From positions 25,680 to 89,679 of the forward strand of contig DATHDS010000015.1 in NCBI GenBank assembly GCA_035318925.1: a DNA stretch of 64,000 bases, given 5' to 3'. The DNA comes from VAXT01 sp035318925 (GTDB lineage Bacteria > Actinomycetota > Thermoleophilia > Gaiellales > Gaiellaceae). The translations under genes and the position numbers were made by a program. This document shows positions 24,697-33,305 of this stretch, one piece after another (within the stretch, counting starts at the first letter, position 1; every line of letters begins with the position of its first letter). The notes beneath the pieces were generated by a model. That model searched no databases. It had not been told where the DNA came from and was given only the letters and a program-made list of their open reading frames with translations.

Positions 24697-25959
24697 TCAG
24701 TCGACGAGCTCGCGCAGGACGATGCAGGCGTTGTGCCCGCCGAACCCGAACGAGTTGGAGACGGCGACCTTGACGTCGGCCTCGCGCGCCTCGTTCGGGA
24801 TGTAGTCGAGATCACACTTGGGATCCGGCGTCTCGTAGTTGATCGTCGGCGGCAGCACGTTCTTGTTCACCGCGAGGATCGAGAAGATCGCCTCGACCGC
24901 GCCGGACGCGCCCAGGCAGTGCCCGGTCGCTCCCTTCGTCGACGAGACCGGGGTCTTCCGGGCGTTCTCTTCGCCGAGGGCGAGCTTGATCACATTGGTC
25001 TCGCTCGCGTCGCCGAGCGGCGTCGAAGTGCCGTGGGCATTGATGTAGTCGATGTCCTCCGGAGAGATCTCCGCGTCCCGGAAGGCCATCGTCATCGCAC
25101 GCGCCGGATTGGCGCCCGTGGGGTCGGGCTCCGTGATGTGCGCCGCGTCCGACGAGAGGCCGTACCCGAGCAGCTCCGCGTAGATCTTCGCGTCGCGGGC
25201 GCGCGCATGCTCGAGATCCTCGAGGACGATCACCCCGCCGGCCTCACCCATCACGAAGCCGCTGCGATCGGCGTCGAACGGACGGCTGGCCTTCTCGGGC
25301 TCCTCGTTTCTGCGTGAGAGGGCCCGCATCGCGCTGAAGCCGGCAATCCCGACCGGGGTGATGCCCGCTTCGGTGCCGCCCGCGAAGACGACGTCCGCCC
25401 GGCCGAGCCGGATCATGTCCGACGCCTCGCCGATCGCCATGTTCGAAGCCGCGCAGGCGGTGCACTGGGACGAGAGCGGGCCACGACTTCCCAGCTCCAT
25501 CGAGACCCAGGCGGCGCCCATGTTGGGGATGATCTGGGGGATCGCGAACGGGTTCACCCGGTCGGGGCCGCGGGCGAGCAGGATGTCATAGCAGTCCTGA
25601 AACGCCTGGAGCCCGCCGATCCCGGTCGCGATCGACGCCCCGACCCGCTCGGCCTCGGGCTCGACGTCGAAGCCCGAGTCGGCCTCGGCCTGGCGGGCGG
25701 CGGCGACGATCATCTGCGCGAAGCGGTCCATGCGCCTCGCCTGCTTGTGGTCGATCCACTGCTTTGGATCGAAGTCCTTCAGCTCGCAGGCGAAGTTGAC
25801 CGGATACGTACTCGCGTCGAACTGCTTGATCACCGCGGCGCCGGACTTGCCGGCGAGCAGATTCGTCCACGTCGTCTCGATGTCGTTCCCGAGCGGCGTC
25901 ACCGCCCCCATCCCTGTCACCACCACACGGCGGCGTCCGTTGTGCGAGTAGTTGCTCAC
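24697..25959 (-). CDS. fabF: 3-oxoacyl-ACP synthase II
   Basis: Chain-elongating ketosynthase of type II fatty acid synthesis, 420 aa. The Cys-His-His triad is visible: nucleophile in QCTACAASNMA near 170, His in INAHGTSTPLGD near 308, His in KGATGHCLGASG near 345. VVVTGMGAVTPLG opens the protein. It follows fabG by 4 bp. In many bacteria acpP lies between fabG and fabF; here there is no room for it. Confidence 0.95.
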   Translation of the reverse strand: MSNYSHNGRRRVVVTGMGAVTPLGNDIETTWTNLLAGKSGAAVIKQFDASTYPVNFACELKDFDPKQWIDHKQARRMDRFAQMIVAAARQAEADSGFDVEPEAERVGASIATGIGGLQAFQDCYDILLARGPDRVNPFAIPQIIPNMGAAWVSMELGSRGPLSSQCTACAASNMAIGEASDMIRLGRADVVFAGGTEAGITPVGIAGFSAMRALSRRNEEPEKASRPFDADRSGFVMGEAGGVIVLEDLEHARARDAKIYAELLGYGLSSDAAHITEPDPTGANPARAMTMAFRDAEISPEDIDYINAHGTSTPLGDASETNVIKLALGEENARKTPVSSTKGATGHCLGASGAVEAIFSILAVNKNVLPPTINYETPDPKCDLDYIPNEAREADVKVAVSNSFGFGGHNACIVLRELVD

Positions 25960-25963
25960 AACC

Positions 25964-26716
25964 TCACATCCCTAACCCTCCGTCGACGAGCAGCACCTCG
26001 CCCGTGATGAACGAGGCCTCGTCCGAGCACAGGAACCGTACCGCTCCTGCGACGTCCTCCGGGTCTCCGAGCTTGCCGAGGGGCGTATTCGCGAGCATCG
26101 CGTTCTGGGCCTCCTCGGGCAGCACGTCGGTCAACCGCGTATTGATGTACCCGGGTGCGACCACGTTTGCGCGCACGCCGCGGCTGCCGAGCTCGCGGGC
26201 GAGCGACTTCGTGAAGCCGATGATTCCGGCCTTCGATGCGGCGTAGTTCGTCTGGCCCCAGTTGCCCCGCAGGCCAACGATGCTCGCGACGTTGACGATC
26301 GAACCAGCGCGCCGCTTCATCATTCCCCGCGACGCCGCACGGCAGGTGTAGAAGACGCTGCTCAGGTTCGTGTCGATCACCGAGCGCCAGTCGTCGTCGG
26401 TCATTCGCGCGAGCACGCCGTCACGCGTGAGCCCCGCGTTGTTGACGAGGATGTTCAGGTCGCCGACCTCCTCGACCAGCGCGCGCGCCTCGTCCGGGTT
26501 CGAGACGTCTGCCTGAACCGCGCGGCCGCCGATCTCCTGGGCGACCGCCTCCGCTTCCTCCGCGCCCGATCGGTAGCCGACGACGACCGAGGCTCCGGCC
26601 TTGCCGAGCTCGACCGCGATCGCCCGGCCGATTCCACGCGAGCCCCCGGTGACGAGAGCCGTCCGCCCTTCGAGCGAGCAGAACTCAGGAGGGCTTGGCG
26701 GAATGTTGCTCGTCAC
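25964..26716 (-). CDS. fabG: 3-oxoacyl-ACP reductase
   Basis: NADPH-dependent ketoreductase of fatty acid synthesis, short-chain dehydrogenase family. TGGSRGIGRAIA is the nucleotide-binding motif, and the Ser-Tyr-Lys catalytic set lies in NVASIVGLRG...TNYAASKAG near 150-167. The only in-frame start before the domain is GTG 26716, which lies inside repeat copy 2, so the first ten residues (MTSNIPPSPP) are encoded by the repeat. No ribosome binding site is seen upstream of that GTG. Translation may therefore depend on the repeat's structure or on an unusual start. Confidence 0.93.
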   Translation of the reverse strand: MTSNIPPSPPEFCSLEGRTALVTGGSRGIGRAIAVELGKAGASVVVGYRSGAEEAEAVAQEIGGRAVQADVSNPDEARALVEEVGDLNILVNNAGLTRDGVLARMTDDDWRSVIDTNLSSVFYTCRAASRGMMKRRAGSIVNVASIVGLRGNWGQTNYAASKAGIIGFTKSLARELGSRGVRANVVAPGYINTRLTDVLPEEAQNAMLANTPLGKLGDPEDVAGAVRFLCSDEASFITGEVLLVDGGLGM

Positions 26717-26850
26717 CGGGGTGCGATGCTCGTTCCGAGGCCGCGGACGCAGGGAGCCCCGATAGTTCTCACTATCGGGGCGACTGAGGACCCGGCCTCG
26801 GGGCGAGCAGCGCGGCCCGGTGGCTCAGCCATATTTCGCCAAACCCTCCT
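26687..26850. repeat. Structured interspersed repeat, copy 2
   Basis: 164-bp copy without the insertion of copy 1. Ends AGGAGGGCTTGGCG and CGCCAAACCCTCCT pair with one mismatch. The inner helix is ACCGGG/CCCGGT where copies 1 and 3 have GCCGGG/CCCGGC, a compensatory change. The apical hairpin has loop TCTC rather than one base. Its right end overlaps the fabD TAG. Its left end runs into fabG and supplies that gene's only standard start codon. Confidence 0.85.
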
Positions 26851-27775
26851 ATGCAGCGGAGAGTTTCTCCTCAGCCTTGTCCAGCCCGGCGAGGTTGTTC
26901 ACCGAGATCGTCTTCGCCGTGCGATCGATCCGCTTGACAAGGCCGGTGAGCACCGTGCTGGGCCCGACCTCGACGAAGGTCTTGACGCCCTCCTCGATGA
27001 GACCACGCGCGGCCTGGGTGAAACGAACCGGAGCCGTCAGCTGCTCGACGAGCAGCGACGCAATGCGCTGCGCAGGCTCGATCTTCGCCGTGACCGTCGA
27101 CATGAACGGCGCAACCGGGTCGCGGAACCGCACGCGCTCGATCGCCGGGCGCAGACGGTCGGCGGCGCGGGCGATGATCGGACTGTGGAACGCGCCGGAG
27201 ACCTTGAGCTTCACCGTGCGCCGGGCGCCGAGCTCCTCGGCTTTCGCGCAGAGCTCGTTCACGGCCTCCTGCTCGCCGGAGACGACGATCTGGCCCGGGC
27301 AGTTGTAGTTGGCGGGCCAGACGCCCTCGATGTCCGCGCAGAGCCGCTCGACGATCTCGTCGTCGAGGCCGAGGATCGCAGCCATCGAGCCGTTGCTGAT
27401 CCGTGCGGCCTCGGCCATCGCGAGCCCACGCTCGCGCACGAGCGCGATCGACTCGGACGGGGTCATGGACGACACCGCCGCAAGCGCCGTGAACTCTCCG
27501 ACCGAATGGCCGACGACGTAGTCGGGCTCGAGGCCGCGGGCGCGCAGGGCGGCGAGCATGGCCAGGCTCGTGGCGACGAGCGCCGGCTGCTGGACTTCGG
27601 TCTCCACGAGCTCCTCGATCGGAGCGTCGAAGCAAAGCCGCTGCAGGTCGAGGCCCGAAGCCTCGCTGCCCTCGCGGAAGACCTCCATCGCCTCCGGGAC
27701 GGCTTCGGCGATCTCTCTGCCCATCCCGACTTCAAGGGACCCTTGCCCCGGGAAGCAGAACGCGACGTTACTCAT
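26849..27775 (-). CDS. fabD: Malonyl-CoA:ACP transacylase
   Basis: Loads malonyl groups onto acyl carrier protein. 308 aa from ATG 27775 (SNVAFCFPGQGS). The catalytic Ser is in the nucleophilic elbow VVGHSVGEFTAL near 90, and the His in GAFHSPI near 198. It starts in an ATGA overlap with fabH, and its TAG stop lies on the right end of repeat copy 2. Confidence 0.95.
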   Translation of the reverse strand: MSNVAFCFPGQGSLEVGMGREIAEAVPEAMEVFREGSEASGLDLQRLCFDAPIEELVETEVQQPALVATSLAMLAALRARGLEPDYVVGHSVGEFTALAAVSSMTPSESIALVRERGLAMAEAARISNGSMAAILGLDDEIVERLCADIEGVWPANYNCPGQIVVSGEQEAVNELCAKAEELGARRTVKLKVSGAFHSPIIARAADRLRPAIERVRFRDPVAPFMSTVTAKIEPAQRIASLLVEQLTAPVRFTQAARGLIEEGVKTFVEVGPSTVLTGLVKRIDRTAKTISVNNLAGLDKAEEKLSAA

Positions 27776-28797
27776 GCTGTGCCACCTTTCCCGTTCGCCG
27801 TCCATTCCATCAAAGCTGAGCCCCATGTGAGGCCGGCGCCCATTCCAGTCATCAGCACCATTTCGCCCGCAGCGAGCCGCCCGTCAGCCTCCGCATCGCC
27901 GAGCGCTAGCGGAATCGATCCCGAAGACGTGTTGCCATAGCGGTCTACGTTAACGACTGTCCTTTCTTCCGGGATGCCGAGCTTCCTCCGTGCGTAGTCG
28001 ATGATCCGCACGTTGGCCTGATGCGGGACGTAGACGTCGACGTCGTCCACGGCCACGCCGCATTCGCCGAGCACCTTCTCGGCCGAGTCGACGAGCACCC
28101 GGGTCGCAAACTTGAACACTTCGCGGCCGTTCATTTTCGCGAAATGTTGCCGTGCCGCGACCGTTTCGGCGGTCGCGGGGGCGCGAGAGCCCCCTGCGGG
28201 CATGTAGAGCTGCGGACCGCCCGAGCCGTCTGCGCCGAGCTCGAAGCCGAGAAAGCCCCCCTCGCCGACCCGCTCGAGCACGACCGCGCCCGCTCCGTCA
28301 CCAAAGAGAACACACGTGCTGCGGTCTTCCCAGTCCACGATCTTCGAGAGCACGTCGCCGCCGATCACGAGCGCATTGCTCGCCAGGCCGCCGGCAATCA
28401 TCCCGTGTGCCTGGACGAGCGCGTACACGAAGCCCGTGCAGCCGGCGGAGAGGTCGTACGCGGCCGCATCCTTCGCGCCGAGCTGGTCGGCGATGATGGC
28501 GCCGGTCGAGGGGAAGAGCATGTCGGGCGTCACGGTCGCCACGACGATCAGGTCAAGCGCCGAGGCCTTCAGCCGGGCCTGCTCGAGGGCCGCCTCGGCT
28601 GCGGGCAGCGAGACGTCCGACAGCGCCTCATCAGGGCCGGCGACGCGGCGCTCGCGGATCCCGGTCCGTTCGAGGATCCACTCGTCCGAGGTGTCGACCC
28701 GCTTTGCGATCTCGTCGTTCGTCATCACGCGCGCCGGTGCGTTCGAGCCGATGCCGGTGATCGAGATGCGTCCGTTGGCGGTCGCGGTCGCGATCAC
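27772..28797 (-). CDS. fabH: 3-oxoacyl-ACP synthase III
   Basis: Starts fatty acid chains by condensing an acyl-CoA with malonyl-ACP. 341 aa. The triad is clear: Cys in LSAGCTGFVYAL near 123, His in YVPHQANVRII near 265, Asn in DRYGNTSSGSIPLAL near 295. GTG 28797 sits in the fabZ stop (GTGA), and the stop forms ATGA with fabD. Primer preference (straight or branched) cannot be read from sequence. Confidence 0.94.
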   Translation of the reverse strand: MIATATANGRISITGIGSNAPARVMTNDEIAKRVDTSDEWILERTGIRERRVAGPDEALSDVSLPAAEAALEQARLKASALDLIVVATVTPDMLFPSTGAIIADQLGAKDAAAYDLSAGCTGFVYALVQAHGMIAGGLASNALVIGGDVLSKIVDWEDRSTCVLFGDGAGAVVLERVGEGGFLGFELGADGSGGPQLYMPAGGSRAPATAETVAARQHFAKMNGREVFKFATRVLVDSAEKVLGECGVAVDDVDVYVPHQANVRIIDYARRKLGIPEERTVVNVDRYGNTSSGSIPLALGDAEADGRLAAGEMVLMTGMGAGLTWGSALMEWTANGKGGTA

Positions 28798-29237
28798 GAC
28801 CGGTCCACCGCAAACGTCAGGGTTCCGCGTGCGGCGAGCTCGCCGCCGACGCGAGCCTCCGCCCGTCCCTTGCCGATCGGGCCGCGGGCGCGCTCGAGCT
28901 CGCAGGACAGCTCCAGCTCGTCGCCGGGCTCCACGATCCGCTTGAAGCGGACCCCGTCGATCCCCGCGAAGAGCGCCAGGCGGCCTCGGTTCTCCTCCTG
29001 CGAGAGCACGGCGACGGCCCCCGTCTGAGCCATCGCCTCGACGATCAGCACCCCGGGCATGATCGGCCGGCCGGGAAAGTGCCCGGCCAGGTACCACTCG
29101 TCGGGCTGAACGCGCTTGCGCGCAACCGCACGCGCTCCCGGCTCCAGTTCGACGACCTCGTCGATCAGCAGAAAGGGATCGCGATGCGGCAGGATCGCCT
29201 CGATCTCTGCCTTCCCAAGCGGCACCTTCGTCTCCAC
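28794..29237 (-). CDS. fabZ: 3-hydroxyacyl-ACP dehydratase
   Basis: Hot-dog fold dehydratase of the elongation cycle, 147 aa. The family signatures are LPHRDPFLLID near 17 and the active-site stretch GHFPGRPIMPGVLIVEAMAQ near 52-71, with catalytic His and Glu. It is the first gene of the fabZ-fabH-fabD-fabG-fabF operon and diverges from birA across only 22 bp. Confidence 0.94.
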   Translation of the reverse strand: METKVPLGKAEIEAILPHRDPFLLIDEVVELEPGARAVARKRVQPDEWYLAGHFPGRPIMPGVLIVEAMAQTGAVAVLSQEENRGRLALFAGIDGVRFKRIVEPGDELELSCELERARGPIGKGRAEARVGGELAARGTLTFAVDRS

Positions 29238-29259
29238 CAGCGGCCTAGTGTAGTCAGGA

Positions 29260-29847
29260 GTGTCCCAGTCGCTCGCAGCGGAGTTCGTGGTTCCGCGCCT
29301 GCGCGGCAGGTTCGGTCGACCCTATCTCTATGCCGAGACCTGCCCTTCGACCCAGAGGATGCTCGGCCAGGAGCACTCCGAGGGCGCGGTCGCGGTCGCC
29401 GAGGAGCAGACCGAGGGACGCGGCCGGCTCGGCCGGAAGTGGCTTTCTCCTCCCGGCGTCAGCATCCTCTGCTCGATCCTGCTCGAGCCGCCGGTCGAGA
29501 CCCACCGCCTGCCGGAGCTCTCCCTCGTCGCGGGCAAAGCGTGCGCCGAGGCGATCGCCACGGTCACCGGGCTCGAGCCGGAGATCAAGCTCCCGAACGA
29601 CATCCTGCTCGGCGGCCGCAAGGCGGCCGGCATCCTCGCCGAGGCGCGCGACGGCCGAGTCGTGCTGGGCATCGGGATCAACGTCAACGTGCCGGCTGGG
29701 CAGCTCCCGACGGAGGTCGACCGGCCCGCGACCTCCCTGCTCGTGGAGACTGGCCACGAGGTCGACCGCGCTCAGCTGCTTGTCGAGCTCCTCGTCGCGC
29801 TGGAGCGCCGCTACGACCGGTGGGTAGAGGTCGCTACGGGTACGTGA
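29260..29847 (+). CDS. birA: Biotin--[acetyl-CoA-carboxylase] ligase, short form
   Basis: Attaches biotin to the biotin carrier of acetyl-CoA carboxylase, matching its place beside fatty acid genes. The catalytic domain is present: AEEQTEGRGRLGRKWLSPPG near 47-66, LPNDILLGGRKAAGIL near 110 and GIGINVNVP near 137. There is no N-terminal HTH, so it is not a repressor. 195 aa is short. The protein ends at about the point where the small C-terminal barrel domain of other ligases begins, and the last 14 bases overlap the convergent amidase gene. GTG start. Confidence 0.88.
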   Translation: MSQSLAAEFVVPRLRGRFGRPYLYAETCPSTQRMLGQEHSEGAVAVAEEQTEGRGRLGRKWLSPPGVSILCSILLEPPVETHRLPELSLVAGKACAEAIATVTGLEPEIKLPNDILLGGRKAAGILAEARDGRVVLGIGINVNVPAGQLPTEVDRPATSLLVETGHEVDRAQLLVELLVALERRYDRWVEVATGT

Positions 29848-31900
29848 AGACGCGGCCGTCGTTTCCTGCGAAATCGCGCGCGACCGCACGGAACGTCGAG
29901 TAGGCGCCGCCGGGAGCGATCCTGAAGCGGCCCGGCCGGAGGCGGCGCCGGGTGACCGTCCGTGTCCCGTTGAAGACCGCGGTCACGTCGGACGGCTCAT
30001 TGACCCAGAAGGTCAACGTCGTGGACGAGAGCAGCCGCAGACGCGGGCCGGTCGTGTCCACCGCGAAGGGCACGGTCAAGCGAGTCGTCGTGACGGCCGA
30101 GGTCGCGCGCACGTCGGCCCGGTACTCCCGCTCGCCGGCTCCGCGCCGGAAGCGGCCGTTCCACTCGATCGTCTGCGGCCCTGCCTCGAGCGGGCCGGCG
30201 AAGACCTGCCCGAGCACCCGCTGGCCCAGGCGCACGTTCAGCGAGACCTGGGCGGGGCCGTTCAACTGGAAGTGAAAGCCGATCGTGTCGAGACGGCCGT
30301 CCCCGTTCGGCGAGAAGACCCGCGGCACGGCGCTCAAGCCCGCAAGCGTTCGATCCACGGTCACTGAGACCGTCGCCGTCGTGTCGATGCCGAGAGCGTT
30401 GCGCGCGGTGAGCACGATCCCGTAGCGGCCGTCGGCCAGCCCGGTCGCATCCCAGGGGAAACTGAACGACCCCGCGCTGCGCTGCTCGACGAAGAGCGTC
30501 GTCACGGGGGTACCGGTCGAGTCGACCACGGTCGCCGTGACGAGGGACGCCTCGCGCAGGTGGTAGCTGATCACCGTTCGTTCGCGGAGCCCGTCGCCGT
30601 TGGGCGTGATCAGCGCAGGTCGGGCGAGCGCGGTCAGCGCGGACTGGTTGGAGGTGCCGGCCACGACCCCCGTTGCCGGCCGAAGCGTGGGCCCGGCGTC
30701 GATCGCGTACCGATAGCGCCCGGCCGGAACCGTCCTGGCATCCCACGTCCAGTCGACGTCCGTGCCGGTCCCCTCACCGTTCGCGACGACATTCCCGTCC
30801 GGCTCGGTGACGACGACCGACCAGGACAGCGCCTCGGTGAGGGTCGCGGTGAAATGCACGAAGCCTCCCGGCGAGCCCGACGCAACGGGGGAATAGAGCT
30901 TCGGCAGCCCGGTCTCGGCGACGCTCCGTGTAAGCGCGGGCAGGGCTGCGTAGAGCCGGTTGCCCGGACACGTCGTGTAGCCCGTGTCGCGGTGGCCCGA
31001 AATCGAGCGCAGCCTGATGTTGCGGCCCGCCGGAAAGCGCGGGTTTCCGCTCGAGCGATAGGTGAGCGTGGAGAGCGGGTCGACGTGCGCGACGTCGAGC
31101 CGCCAGGCGATGAGACGGGTCAGTGCGTCGCGGGCAGCGGCCGAGGGCGGGGTGTCTGTGTAGCTCCCGATCAGCGCGATCCCCGTCGAGCCCGAGTTGA
31201 AGCCCTGGGCATGGGCGCCGACGACGCTCCGGTCGACTCCCCCGTAGCGGCCTTCGAAGATCTGGCCGTACTTGTCGACGAGGAAGTTGTAGCCGATGTC
31301 GTCCCAGCCGTTCCCGAGCACGTGATAGCGCTGGATCCCGCGGACGATCGAAGCCGATTGGGCTCGGGTGTACGAGTTCGAGCCGGCCGTGTGATGGACG
31401 ATGGCGAACCGCACCGAGTCTGCGTAATGCGGCGGGCCGCGCCTGATGTGCTCGTTTGCGCCCCAGCTTGACCGGGAGAGGATGAGCGGCGAGCCGGCGA
31501 TCGAGACGGCGCGCAGGGGCCGAGCCTTCACGGGACTCCAGACGTAATACGCGCGCAGCCGGGTGACGCCCCTAGAGGTTCTCACCTGAAGCCGGTTCGA
31601 AGGGCCGGTCCAGTACGGGCTCCCGAGCTGCCAGCCGCGGGCTCGCAGCTCACGCGTGCGCAGGTCGGGGCGGTCGTCCTCGGGCGCTGCGTCATGCCAC
31701 CCGCTCCACCGTCCGGACACGCTCCGTGTACGGAACGAAACAGTGCCGATCCCCTGCCAGTGGAGCCCGACGAGATCGAACCGCGCGTGCGCGCTGTGCG
31801 TGCCTCGCGGCAGATCGCGGGCCGTCATCGTCGTCCCGGCTGCGAGCGCTGTGCCAGGAGCGAGGAAGAGAAAGAGCAGGGCGAAACGGATGAGCTTCAT
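29834..31900 (-). CDS. Secreted N-acetylmuramoyl-L-alanine amidase with FlgD-like repeats
   Basis: 688-aa exported cell-wall enzyme. A signal peptide ends near ALA-AG (residue 21). The amidase_2/PGRP domain at about 140-310 has zinc ligands in FAIVHHTAGSN, HAQGFNSGSTG and SGHRDTGYTTCPGN. The C-terminal half holds Ig-like repeats similar to the FlgD Ig domain (WTWDARTVPAGRYRY, FPWDATGLADGRYGI, each after a PNGDG-type turn). It probably cleaves the stem peptide from peptidoglycan. Convergent with birA (14-bp overlap), divergent from nfeD. Confidence 0.87.
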   Translation of the reverse strand: MKLIRFALLFLFLAPGTALAAGTTMTARDLPRGTHSAHARFDLVGLHWQGIGTVSFRTRSVSGRWSGWHDAAPEDDRPDLRTRELRARGWQLGSPYWTGPSNRLQVRTSRGVTRLRAYYVWSPVKARPLRAVSIAGSPLILSRSSWGANEHIRRGPPHYADSVRFAIVHHTAGSNSYTRAQSASIVRGIQRYHVLGNGWDDIGYNFLVDKYGQIFEGRYGGVDRSVVGAHAQGFNSGSTGIALIGSYTDTPPSAAARDALTRLIAWRLDVAHVDPLSTLTYRSSGNPRFPAGRNIRLRSISGHRDTGYTTCPGNRLYAALPALTRSVAETGLPKLYSPVASGSPGGFVHFTATLTEALSWSVVVTEPDGNVVANGEGTGTDVDWTWDARTVPAGRYRYAIDAGPTLRPATGVVAGTSNQSALTALARPALITPNGDGLRERTVISYHLREASLVTATVVDSTGTPVTTLFVEQRSAGSFSFPWDATGLADGRYGIVLTARNALGIDTTATVSVTVDRTLAGLSAVPRVFSPNGDGRLDTIGFHFQLNGPAQVSLNVRLGQRVLGQVFAGPLEAGPQTIEWNGRFRRGAGEREYRADVRATSAVTTTRLTVPFAVDTTGPRLRLLSSTTLTFWVNEPSDVTAVFNGTRTVTRRRLRPGRFRIAPGGAYSTFRAVARDFAGNDGRVFTYP

Positions 31901-31964
31901 GGGCGGCGCTCTCTACGGAAGCAGAGACCGGAGCAACCCTCAAGGCCGAACGCCCGGTCCCAGA

Positions 31965-31970
31965 TACAAT
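31965..31970 (+). promoter_or_regulatory. -10 element of a likely leaderless nfeD promoter
   Basis: TACAAT, 5 of 6 bases of the sigma-70-type -10 consensus, ends 8 bases before the nfeD GTG, so transcription would begin at or next to the start codon. No good -35 is seen. The position in the 78-bp divergent gap suits nfeD. Confidence 0.5.
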
Positions 31971-31978
31971 CCTTACAA

Positions 31979-33295
31979 GTGAAAGGGCCGCTTCTGCGGG
32001 TATTTCTTCTCGCGCTAGGCGCGGCTTTGCTGTTCTGCGCCACCGCCTCAGCTACGCCGTCACGGCCGCATGTCCTTGCGGTCAAGTTCGAAAGTGACGT
32101 CAACCCGGTCACGCAGTCCTACGTCAACACACAGATCTCGCACGCAAACCGGGATCACTTGGACGCGGTCGTGATCCTGCTCGACACGCCCGGCGGGCTC
32201 AGCACGTCGATGCAAAAGATCTTCAAGGCGGAGCTCGCCTCGAAGATCCCCGTCATCGTCTACGTCTCGCCTCCGGGCTCTCGGGCCGCGTCAGCGGGAG
32301 TCTGGATCAGCGAAGCGGCGGACATCCTGGCGATGGCGCCGCAGACGAACATCGGCTCGTCGACTCCCATCGACGTCGGCGGCGGCAACATCCAGAGCGA
32401 CCTCCGGCGAAAGGTGATCAACGACGCGGCAGCCTCTCTCCGGGAGCTCGCGCGGACGCACGGCCGCAACGTCCAGTGGGCCGACTCGGCAGTGCGCAAG
32501 GCCTCGAACCTCGGCGCCACCGAGGCGCTGCAGCAGAACGTGATCGACGTCATGGCCCCGAACTTGCCCGCACTCCTCGACAAGATCGACGGGCGGACGA
32601 CGACGCCGAAAGGGCTCGTCCTGCACACGGCCGGGGCGCAGATCACCACGGTCGACATGTCGCTGTGGCAGAAGATCCTGAACACGCTGATCGACCCCAA
32701 CCTGATCGTCCTCTTCATGTCGATCGGGACGCTCGGGATCATCGTCGAGCTCTGGAACCCGGGTCTCATCTTCCCCGGCACATTCGGAGCGATCTGCCTC
32801 ATCCTCGGGCTCTTCGGGCTCCAGGTGCTCCCGATCAGCGCGGCGGGGCTCTTGCTGATGCTGCTCGCGTTCGCCTTCTTCGCCGCGGAGGCCTTCGTCC
32901 CGACACACGGTGCGATCACGCTCGCGGGAGCAGTCTGCTTTGTCATCGGCTCGCTCCTCCTGTTCGAGCCGGCGGGCAGCGCGTACAAAGTCTCGCTCCC
33001 CGTCGTCCTTGCGATCGCGGGCACGCTCGCGGCGTCCATGGCCCTCGTCGGAGTCAAGCTCGTTCAGGTGCGGCGGGCGCCGGTCGTGACCGGCACCAGC
33101 GAGCTCATCGGCCAGGCCGGCGTCGTGCGGGAAACGCTCGGCCCGGAGGGACTCGTCTTCGTCCGCGGAGAGCTCTGGCGGGCTCGAACCGAAGGCGAGC
33201 CGCTCCCGCCCGGCACGCCCGTGCGGGTCGACCAGATCGACGACGGCCTCGTGCTCGAGGTCGAACGCGCTGAAGAACCGACCGTCGTCACATAG
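31979..33295 (+). CDS. NfeD/ClpP-class membrane serine protease
   Basis: 438-aa membrane protein. After a signal segment follows a ClpP-like domain with LDTPGGLSTSM near 60 and SRAASAGVWIS near 100, where the Ser is the likely nucleophile. Then come 4-5 membrane helices and a C-terminal NfeD OB-fold (LIGQAGVVRETLGPEGLVFVRGELW). Such long NfeD proteins cleave the C-terminal region of their stomatin partner, encoded directly downstream. GTG 31979 is the first codon before the signal segment and sits next to a -10 box. Confidence 0.88.
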   Translation: MKGPLLRVFLLALGAALLFCATASATPSRPHVLAVKFESDVNPVTQSYVNTQISHANRDHLDAVVILLDTPGGLSTSMQKIFKAELASKIPVIVYVSPPGSRAASAGVWISEAADILAMAPQTNIGSSTPIDVGGGNIQSDLRRKVINDAAASLRELARTHGRNVQWADSAVRKASNLGATEALQQNVIDVMAPNLPALLDKIDGRTTTPKGLVLHTAGAQITTVDMSLWQKILNTLIDPNLIVLFMSIGTLGIIVELWNPGLIFPGTFGAICLILGLFGLQVLPISAAGLLLMLLAFAFFAAEAFVPTHGAITLAGAVCFVIGSLLLFEPAGSAYKVSLPVVLAIAGTLAASMALVGVKLVQVRRAPVVTGTSELIGQAGVVRETLGPEGLVFVRGELWRARTEGEPLPPGTPVRVDQIDDGLVLEVERAEEPTVVT

Positions 33296-33305
33296 GATCT
33301 AGCTC

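Noticed and set aside
31694..31978. N-terminal extension of NfeD
   Set aside because: The frame is open upstream, but this part is antisense to the amidase gene; the signal segment begins at GTG 31979 beside a -10 box.
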